Made by a program: the position numbers and the translations under genes
Notes under the pieces: model-generated
The model's input: the letters and a program-made list of their open reading frames with translations, nothing else
Database searches by the model: none
Told to the model about the DNA's origin: nothing
Origin: Halobacillus karajensis
Lineage (GTDB): Bacteria > Bacillota > Bacilli > Bacillales > Halobacillaceae
Direction: 5' to 3'
Assembly: GCF_900108515.1 (NCBI RefSeq)
Contig: NZ_FNWW01000003.1
Location: forward strand, 1-64,000
DNA: 64,000 nt
Shown: positions 58,347 to 64,000 of the stretch, piece by piece
Layout of the letters: every line of letters starts with the position of its first letter
Position numbering within the stretch: position 1 is the first letter of the stretch

Positions 58347-58382
58347 GAAAGAAGCTCAGAGTCACTCTGAGCTTCTTTTCAT
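58347..58382 (+). terminator. bidirectional terminator between lipoprotein gene and brnQ
   Basis: AAGAAGCTCAGAGT and ACTCTGAGCTTCTT are perfectly complementary with a minimal loop and T-runs on both sides. Confidence 0.9.
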
Positions 58383-58383
58383 T

Positions 58384-59766
58384 TTAATGAGAAAGGTTTT
58401 CCGCATTTTTTTGTAGAACGGGGGCTTCTTCTTGAATCCTGTCTTTCCAAAGAAAACCGATCATGGCCCCAATAAGGGCTGGTACAATCCAACCAAGCCC
58501 TGTTTCATAGAAGGGCAGATAGGAGGCATAGAAATCACTGATGTCTTCCATCCATGGATGAGATACCTGTGGAATCGTTCCCGCTAGCGCATTGTAGCCA
58601 TCGATGGTGCTGACAAACAGGGTAAGGATCATCGCGCCAGCATAAACATTGCGCTTATGGTTGAAGAGACGGGAACCAACCCCTAGTAGGATCAAAACAA
58701 TGGCCAGTGGATATAAAAACATCAGCACGGGGACGGCGTACTGGATGATATTTGTCAGTCCAAAGTTCGCCACCATAAAGGATAGGATCGATAGAATCAG
58801 TACAAATGTTTTGTAGTTGATCTTTGGATAGACTGAATGGAAAAACTCGCTACAGGCGATAATCAATCCGATGCTCGTTTTTAAACAAGCAAGGACGATG
58901 ATCACCGCCAGCAAAATGGAACCGAAGGCACCAAAGTAATGCTGGGAAACCGCAGCAAAGGTGAGCCCGCCATTTTCCAAAAGACCAATGGCTTGGACAC
59001 TGGAGGCACCCATATACGTAATTAAGCCGTAAATCAGCACCATGAGCCCCATGGTAAACAAACCGGACTTCCACGTGGTCTGGGCAATCACCTTCGTATC
59101 GGTAATTCCCCTGTTTTTAATCGCCTGGATAACGATAATGCCGAGAGCAAGCCCACCGAGAGCATCCATTGTGTTATACCCTTCTTTAAATCCGGTCATA
59201 AATGGCATCGTGCCATAGTCTCCGGTCGGGGCTCCAAAAGTGCCCATCGGTTGTATGATAGCTGTAATGATTAAGATAGATAAGAACAGTAAAAACGTTG
59301 GCGTTAAATATTTCCCGACAATATCCATGACTTTAGCAGAATTCAGTGAGAAATAGTAGACAATCGCAAAAAAGACGAAACTGAATAATGCAAGCCATAA
59401 ACGGCTTTGGCCCGGATCGAGGAATGGTTCAAAACCGACCACAAAAGGAACGGTCGCTGTTCTTGGAATGGCAAAGAAAGGTCCAATCGTTAAATAAAGG
59501 ATGAGTGCGAAGGTGATTCCAAATACGGGATGGACCCTGCTTGCTAAATCATTTAACCCCTGACTGCCCGAAATCGCAATGGCGAGAACTCCCAATAAGG
59601 GAAGACCGATCGCTGTCACAAGAAAGCCAATTAAGGCCGGCCAGAAGGAAGTTCCAGCTAGTTGTCCCAGTTGAATAGGGAAGATTAAATTTCCAGCGCC
59701 AAAAAACAGCCCAAAGAGCATCGTACCAATGACGGCATAAGTAGAGAATGATGGTTTCTGTTGCAT
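58384..59766 (-). CDS. brnQ: branched-chain amino acid transporter BrnQ
   Basis: The 460-residue protein has 12 helices and LIVCS-family motifs: YAVIGTMLFGLFFGAGNLIF, PIQLGQLAGTSFWPALIGFL, GPFFAIPRTATVPFVVGFEP and GGLALGIIVIQAIKNRG. It is a sodium- or proton-coupled importer of leucine, isoleucine and valine. The frame is open far upstream to 60006, but the ATG at 59766 fits AAAGGGA 8 nt upstream and the family length (about 440). A second ATG at 59772 is closer to the ribosome site. No T-box was found in front of it. Confidence 0.93.
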   Translation of the reverse strand: MQQKPSFSTYAVIGTMLFGLFFGAGNLIFPIQLGQLAGTSFWPALIGFLVTAIGLPLLGVLAIAISGSQGLNDLASRVHPVFGITFALILYLTIGPFFAIPRTATVPFVVGFEPFLDPGQSRLWLALFSFVFFAIVYYFSLNSAKVMDIVGKYLTPTFLLFLSILIITAIIQPMGTFGAPTGDYGTMPFMTGFKEGYNTMDALGGLALGIIVIQAIKNRGITDTKVIAQTTWKSGLFTMGLMVLIYGLITYMGASSVQAIGLLENGGLTFAAVSQHYFGAFGSILLAVIIVLACLKTSIGLIIACSEFFHSVYPKINYKTFVLILSILSFMVANFGLTNIIQYAVPVLMFLYPLAIVLILLGVGSRLFNHKRNVYAGAMILTLFVSTIDGYNALAGTIPQVSHPWMEDISDFYASYLPFYETGLGWIVPALIGAMIGFLWKDRIQEEAPVLQKNAENLSH

Positions 59767-59934
59767 ATGCATGTCCCTTTCTATGATGTGAATGAAATTT
59801 TGCAGGGGAATAAAGCATAATATTAACAAGAATCTCTGCAATGGACAATAGCCTTGACCACATTTGTCGAAAATGTTTGATTTTTCGCTAATGACATCGA
59901 TTTCATTGGTGTTTAATGGGAATTTTCCCAATAA

Positions 59935-59972
59935 AGAAAACAGGACTTTCTCTATAAGGAAGTCCTGTTTGT
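59935..59972 (-). terminator. terminator between zinc-ribbon gene and brnQ
   Basis: AAACAGGACTT and AAGTCCTGTTT form an 11-bp stem; TCTTTATT follows on the minus strand. It lies 47 bp after the small zinc-ribbon gene. Confidence 0.75.
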
Positions 59973-60018
59973 CATGAATCTGATTTAATTTTGCCCGGAT
60001 AAACATATGAATGTCCGT

Positions 60019-60198
60019 TTAAGAATCGTTAGGTATCAGTTTATGATCGTTGGTTCCACACTCTGGGCACTGTGTCCAGACCACATAAGCCATTTTATCT
60101 TCAAATTCTTTAGGAACGACTTTGATGACTTTCTTTTCATGATGGTAGCAGCTTGTACATCGCTCTTGGATGACCTGCCCTACTTGATATTTTGGCAT
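60019..60198 (-). CDS. small zinc-ribbon protein (59 aa)
   Basis: The product reads MPKYQVGQVIQERCTSCYHH, then EKKVIKVVPKEFEDKMAYVV and WTQCPECGTNDHKLIPNDS. Two CxxC knuckles (C14-x-x-C17 and C44-x-x-C47) form a rubredoxin-like zinc ribbon. CAGGAG precedes the ATG by 8 nt. Such small ribbon proteins often assist nucleic-acid enzymes, but nothing here indicates a partner. It has its own terminator. Confidence 0.75.
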   Translation of the reverse strand: MPKYQVGQVIQERCTSCYHHEKKVIKVVPKEFEDKMAYVVWTQCPECGTNDHKLIPNDS

Positions 60199-60358
60199 AA
60201 TTTCACTCCTGAAAACTATTTTCGAATGAGTAGCGAAGCCTCAAGAGCTTCTAAGAATAACGCAGGAAAGAAGAGAAGTCAAAAAAAGTACGGTTCATCG
60301 CCCTGGAATAGGATAGGGAATCCGCGGCTATCCTAGTAAAAAGGAGTGTGGACATGCC

Positions 60359-60583
60359 ATGACAGAAGGACAAATGGAAGAAGTGTTTGCGGATTATGGG
60401 TATCAACGTTTATATAATCGCTTTAAAACACCACTCTATGTGACAGGGATCTTGGATGATGTGGAAGCAGACTTGCTGGAGGATTTCTTTGAAAATATCG
60501 AACTGCCGCCGTCTGCCTTTTTCGATGAATTTCGCTTTTGGTTTCAATACTTTTCAGTTTCGCAAAAACACCCTTTTCAATAA
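60359..60583 (+). CDS. hypothetical small acidic protein (74 aa)
   Basis: The product MTEGQMEEVFADYGYQRLYN onward contains RFKTPLYVTGILDDVEADLL, EDFFENIELPPSAFFDEFRF and ends WFQYFSVSQKHPFQ. It is acidic, aromatic-rich and soluble. No domain is recognised. AAAAGGAG lies 12 nt upstream, a rather long spacing. A terminator hairpin 18 nt after the stop supports it being a real transcription unit. Confidence 0.5.
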   Translation: MTEGQMEEVFADYGYQRLYNRFKTPLYVTGILDDVEADLLEDFFENIELPPSAFFDEFRFWFQYFSVSQKHPFQ

Positions 60584-60600
60584 AGGCCGTTATTGAACAG

Positions 60601-60645
60601 AAGCATGAAGAAAGCCGGCGGATGCTCTCTTCATGCTTTTTATTA
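60601..60645 (+). terminator. terminator after the 74-aa protein gene
   Basis: AAGCATGAAGA and TCTTCATGCTT enclose a 16-nt loop, followed by TTTTATTATG. Confidence 0.8.
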
Positions 60646-60793
60646 TGGATAGGCCTCCCTAAAGAAAACTGGAACAAAAGAACCCCTACCAACCGTCTGT
60701 TTTTCTGTTCATTCCACACTGAATGTTAAAATTTTCTGTATTTTCTGCTAGTGTTAAAGGTACCAAAATATTCTAGGAGGACGATCCATACAT

Positions 60794-62290
60794 ATGTTTT
60801 CTATGAAGAGTAAGCATTTTGTTGTTCCGTTCCTTGCTGCATTGATGATGTTCACCCCTTATCAGTCCGTAGAAACCGAAGTGGATGCCTCGAAGGAGGA
60901 TACCTCATTGAACCATGAACTCGATCAGATTCTGCAAAATGAAAAATTAAACGGTGCTCTCTCAGGTATCAGCATCCGGCTGGCTGAAACAGGAGAAGTT
61001 CTCTACGAAAAAAATGCAGATGTCCGGTTGAAACCAGCGTCGAATATGAAGCTATTTTCGGGAGCTGCCGCCATGGAAACGCTCGGACCTGACTACACTT
61101 TTCAAACAGAGGTGTGGGCGGATGGAGATATAAAGGGAAATAAATTGCATGGGGATCTTTATCTAAAGGGGAAAGGCGACCCTACCTTAATGGTAGAAGA
61201 TCTTGATGCCATGGCGCAGTCTTTAAAGGAGGCTGGTGTGAGGGAAGTAAAAGGTGACTTAATTGCAGATGATACATGGTATGATGATGTTCGTTTATCT
61301 GAGGATATTTCATGGAATGATGAAACCCGGTATTATGGTTCACAAATCTCTGCTCTCACGGTGTCTCCCAATGAAGATTATGATGCTGGAACGGTGATTG
61401 TCGCCGCCTATCCATCTGAAAAAGAGGGTGAGCCAGCTCAAATCGAACTCACACCTGAAACAGACTATGTACAAGTGGTCAATCAGACTGAAACGGTTCC
61501 TGCTGATGGAGAGAAAGATGTCACCATTGAACGAAAGCACGGGACCAATCAAATCATTGTGGAAGGTACCATTCCAACAGAAGGTAGTCGGTCACGTTCA
61601 TGGATAGCGGTTTCTGAACCGACCGGCCTTGCCTTAGAGCTTTTTAAGCAGTCGTTGACCAAGCAGGGCATCAAAGTGAAGGGGGATATGGAAATCCACG
61701 GGAATACACCGGCAGATTCCGAATTAATGGTCTCTAAAGAGTCCATGGCCCTTGAGGATATCTATATCCCTTTTATGAAGCTTAGCAATAATGGTCACGC
61801 AGAAGTTTTAGTGAAAGAGATGGGGAAACGGGTTCATGAGGAGGGAAGCTGGGAAAAAGGGCTGGAAGTGGTCGAAGATTACATGTCGGACATTGGGGTT
61901 GAATCTGACACTCTCAGGCTGCGAGATGGGTCAGGGATGTCGCATGTGAATATGATCCCGGCTCATGAAATATCCGAACTCCTTTATCAAGTGCAGGATA
62001 AAGACTGGTTTCCCGCTTATTTGAAGTCCCTGCCGGTCGCGGGAAACAGTGAACGATTTGTCGGCGGTACGATTCGCTCACGCATGCAGGATACGGCTGC
62101 CCAAAATAATGTCAAAGCAAAGACAGGTTCTTTGACCGGCGTCTCCTCCCTTTCTGGGTATGTGACGACAGCCGATGGAGAAACTTTGATTTTTGCGCTT
62201 GTCTTTAATAACTATTTGGATGATGTAGAGGATATTGAAGACGAAATCGCGGTTACTCTCGCAGAACATCATTTAGCCCCATCTGAATAA
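60794..62290 (+). CDS. D-alanyl-D-alanine carboxypeptidase/endopeptidase (PBP4/S13 type)
   Basis: The 498-residue secreted enzyme has a signal peptide (FVVPFLAALMMFTPYQSVET), then S83-NM-K86 in LKPASNMKLFSGAAAMETLG, LYLKGKGDPTLMVEDLDAMA and the inserted domain, a DGSGMSHVN segment, and K443-T-G445 in KAKTGSLTGVSSLSGYV. These are the active-site motifs of S13 penicillin-binding proteins (DacB/DacC), which trim or cut peptidoglycan cross-bridges outside the membrane. AGGAGG is 13 nt before the ATG, longer than usual. Confidence 0.93.
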   Translation: MFSMKSKHFVVPFLAALMMFTPYQSVETEVDASKEDTSLNHELDQILQNEKLNGALSGISIRLAETGEVLYEKNADVRLKPASNMKLFSGAAAMETLGPDYTFQTEVWADGDIKGNKLHGDLYLKGKGDPTLMVEDLDAMAQSLKEAGVREVKGDLIADDTWYDDVRLSEDISWNDETRYYGSQISALTVSPNEDYDAGTVIVAAYPSEKEGEPAQIELTPETDYVQVVNQTETVPADGEKDVTIERKHGTNQIIVEGTIPTEGSRSRSWIAVSEPTGLALELFKQSLTKQGIKVKGDMEIHGNTPADSELMVSKESMALEDIYIPFMKLSNNGHAEVLVKEMGKRVHEEGSWEKGLEVVEDYMSDIGVESDTLRLRDGSGMSHVNMIPAHEISELLYQVQDKDWFPAYLKSLPVAGNSERFVGGTIRSRMQDTAAQNNVKAKTGSLTGVSSLSGYVTTADGETLIFALVFNNYLDDVEDIEDEIAVTLAEHHLAPSE

Positions 62291-62296
62291 ATCGAA

Positions 62297-62337
62297 AAAA
62301 ACGGACTTGTCTATGAATGACAAGTTCGTTTTATTGT
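62297..62337 (+). terminator. terminator after the carboxypeptidase gene
   Basis: AACGGACTTGTC and GACAAGTTCGTT (one G-U) around TATGAAT, then TTATTG. Confidence 0.8.
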
Positions 62338-62414
62338 TTGCTTTTAGTTTCATGGGTAGATTGTAGTCATTAAGGGAAAGACTAATGATGTCATTTTACA
62401 ATGGAGGGTTTTCA

Positions 62415-63626
62415 ATGCATGGATTTCATGATGTCTTTATTTTAATCTTACTACTATTGGCTGTATCGGTTACCGTCATTGCCATTGCAAAGTTATTGAA
62501 GCAACCGGACTCTATTGCTCTTGTTCTTGTAGGGCTTGTACTCGGAATGACCCAGCTTCCAGTCCTTGAAGATGCTGAACGCTACATCACCCAATCGGAG
62601 ATCTTTCAGGCGACGATTATTTCCCTTTTTTTACCGATTCTGCTTGGAGACGCCACCTTGAAGCTCCCGTTCCACCACCTTTTTTCACAAAAGAAAACCG
62701 TACTGGGACTGGCGTTTTTAGGGACGTTTATTTCCTCGTTAAGTATTGGGGCGGCGACCTATTTTCTACTGGATTTGCCTTTGGCTGTTGCTTTTACGTT
62801 TGCTGCGCTGATGAGTGCGACAGACCCGATCAGTGTGCTGTCCATTTTTAAATCACTGGGCGTGAAACAGAAAATGTCTACCATTATGGAGGGAGAGTCC
62901 TTATTCAATGATGGGATTGCGGTGGTGCTCTTTAAAATCGCAAGTATTTATCTGCTTACGTATATTGAAATGGGATGGATCGGTTTAGGAAATGGTGTGT
63001 TCTTGTTTTTAAAATTTGCCGTAGGCGGAGCGTTGATCGGATTGCTTCTTGGTTATCTTTTCTCTCAAGTGATCCGTGTGTTTGATGATTATCCGCTTGA
63101 GGTCGCTTTCAGTGCACTTTTGTTCTTCGGAAGCTACTTTATTGCTGAACACTTCCATACATCAGGGGTAATTGCTGTTGTCGTCGGTGGTTTTGTATTT
63201 GGGGATTACGGTGCGAAAATCGGCATGTCCAAAGAAACGAAAACGAATCTTAACACGTTCTGGGACTCTGTGACATTGATTGCCAATGCGTTGATCTTTC
63301 TGATGGTCGGGATGGAAATTCGTAATATTGATTTTGCGGGGAACTGGGGATATATCGCAGGAGCCATCATAATCGTGATTGTCGGCCGAACGATCGCTGT
63401 TTATCTCGGTACCGGTTGGGTGAAAGAGATTTCGTCTAAAGAGAGGCTTCTGATTAACTGGGGCGGATTGAGAGGAAGTCTATCTATTGCCCTTGCCCTC
63501 AGCCTCCCGATGGATTTTGATGGTCGAGATCAAGTCTTACTTCTTACATTCTCTGTCGTCCTGTTTTCTCTGATTATCCAGGGGTTGACACTTAAACCAC
63601 TGATCAAAAAACTCAAACTCGCCTAA
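62415..63626 (+). CDS. CPA1-family Na+(K+)/H+ antiporter (NhaP-like)
   Basis: The 403-residue protein has about 12 helices and CPA1 motifs: LALVLVGLVLGM-like first block, ALMSATDPISVLSIFKSLGV with the ATDP ion site, STIMEGESLFNDGIAVVLF with the SLFND motif, and RLLINWGGLRGSLSIALALS near the end. It exchanges sodium or potassium for protons and supports salt and pH homeostasis, in keeping with a halophile. The ATG at 62415 follows TGGAGGG; an ATG at 62385 has no ribosome site. Confidence 0.92.
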   Translation: MHGFHDVFILILLLLAVSVTVIAIAKLLKQPDSIALVLVGLVLGMTQLPVLEDAERYITQSEIFQATIISLFLPILLGDATLKLPFHHLFSQKKTVLGLAFLGTFISSLSIGAATYFLLDLPLAVAFTFAALMSATDPISVLSIFKSLGVKQKMSTIMEGESLFNDGIAVVLFKIASIYLLTYIEMGWIGLGNGVFLFLKFAVGGALIGLLLGYLFSQVIRVFDDYPLEVAFSALLFFGSYFIAEHFHTSGVIAVVVGGFVFGDYGAKIGMSKETKTNLNTFWDSVTLIANALIFLMVGMEIRNIDFAGNWGYIAGAIIIVIVGRTIAVYLGTGWVKEISSKERLLINWGGLRGSLSIALALSLPMDFDGRDQVLLLTFSVVLFSLIIQGLTLKPLIKKLKLA

Positions 63627-63683
63627 TGGATACCATAATCTGGTGGACCAGGCACTCCATATTTTGGAAACTAATAACAAACC

Positions 63684-63720
63684 AAAAGCTCCGTTTTGGA
63701 CGGAGCTTTTGGTTTTTGTT
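63684..63720 (+). terminator. terminator after the antiporter gene
   Basis: AAAAGCTCCGT and ACGGAGCTTTT around TTTGG, followed by GGTTTTTG. Confidence 0.88.
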
Positions 63721-63755
63721 TTGACGGAGCAAGGTACGCCTCATGTGTTTTTTGC

Positions 63756-64000
63756 TCAAAGACCGCGGCTTTTTAGTTGCTCGACAGCTATTGTCAGGTC
63801 TTCATGCACCACATAATCAAACAAATGGTCTTTCTCTGTAGGTTCATTATTAATGATGACAGAAGTGGTACCGTTTTGTTCAAAAGCTAGATATGGAAGC
63901 AGATTGAAGGGAGTAACAAAAAGGGACGTCCCCATCACCAAAAGGAGATCTGCTTTCTCTATGATAGCTTCTGCCTCTTCATGGGCTGTAATCAAGTCAC
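63756..64000 (-). CDS. Sir2-family NAD-dependent deacetylase, C-terminal part (runs off right edge)
   Basis: The visible 81 residues contain the sirtuin signatures ADLLLVMGTSLFVTPFNLLP and TSVIINNEPTEKDHLFDYVV, which bind the adenosine and nicotinamide-ribose parts of NAD, and end EQLKSRGL. The catalytic His and zinc cysteines lie beyond the window. Sirtuins remove acetyl or acyl groups from lysines. Confidence 0.88.
   Translation of the reverse strand, partial: DLITAHEEAEAIIEKADLLLVMGTSLFVTPFNLLPYLAFEQNGTTSVIINNEPTEKDHLFDYVVHEDLTIAVEQLKSRGL

Noticed and set aside
59780-60006. T-box or long N-terminal extension of brnQ
   Set aside because: No specifier loop or T-box bulge (TGGTACCGCG type) was found; the hairpin at 59935-59972 is better explained as terminator of the upstream zinc-ribbon gene, and the extra residues are not membrane-like.

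Overview
The window reads as chromosome of a spore-forming, probably moderately halophilic or marine member of the Bacillaceae (Halobacillus/Thalassobacillus/Virgibacillus type; the genus is inference). Supporting signs are a CotY/CotZ-type spore coat protein, YfkAB, a sigma-B promoter on a YflT-type stress gene, SAM-I and TPP riboswitches, strong AGGAGG ribosome sites with TTG/GTG starts, and a betaine-homocysteine-methyltransferase-like enzyme. No tRNA, rRNA, CRISPR array or prophage was seen.

Positions 1-38 kb are AT-rich and accessory in character. An IS3-type element is cut by the left edge. Single, unrelated genes follow (GNAT, membrane proteins, an M29 aminopeptidase with a damaged metal site, arylamine N-acetyltransferase, S66 peptidase, GMC oxidoreductase pair, FlaR-like NTPase), largely separated by one recurring intergenic element. 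That element has an ATCTYGAA box, an AAGTCTT box and a GGGGGC box at fixed spacing, and several copies continue into a hairpin. It is also dense at 22.1-25.3 kb among very small membrane-protein genes, so the layout resembles a gene-cassette array. Between these blocks lie an S-box-controlled homocysteine methyltransferase, an antibiotic-resistance pair (Erm methylase with an Erm(D)-type leader peptide, then an Msr-like ABC-F protein with its own 7-residue leader and switchable hairpins), a glucitol PTS operon, and a sugar-acid locus (U32-like protein, IclR, YjhG/YagF dehydratase, GntP permease) with two matching palindromic operators. Many decayed genes are scattered here (DUF3953, MFS fragments, IS110 remnant, truncated PfpI, PadR copy).

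From about 38.5 kb the DNA looks more GC-rich by eye, genes are close-packed and the repeat disappears. Here are a PadR/DUF1048/ABC-2 exporter module, a YgjP-like protein without its catalytic half, yfkAB, an SDR followed by a frameshifted esterase, a TPP-riboswitch-controlled thiT, stress and redox genes, a formate dehydrogenase operon (fdhD, fdhF, DUF1641), an aldo/keto reductase, a membrane-anchored penicillin-acylase-family protein, a lipoprotein, BrnQ, a small zinc-ribbon protein, a PBP4-type carboxypeptidase, a CPA1 antiporter and the end of a Sir2 deacetylase.

The clearest candidate for something undescribed is the dispersed intergenic element and its cassette-like relation to single genes. 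The two leader-controlled resistance genes and the catalytically altered M29 peptidase are the next most interesting.
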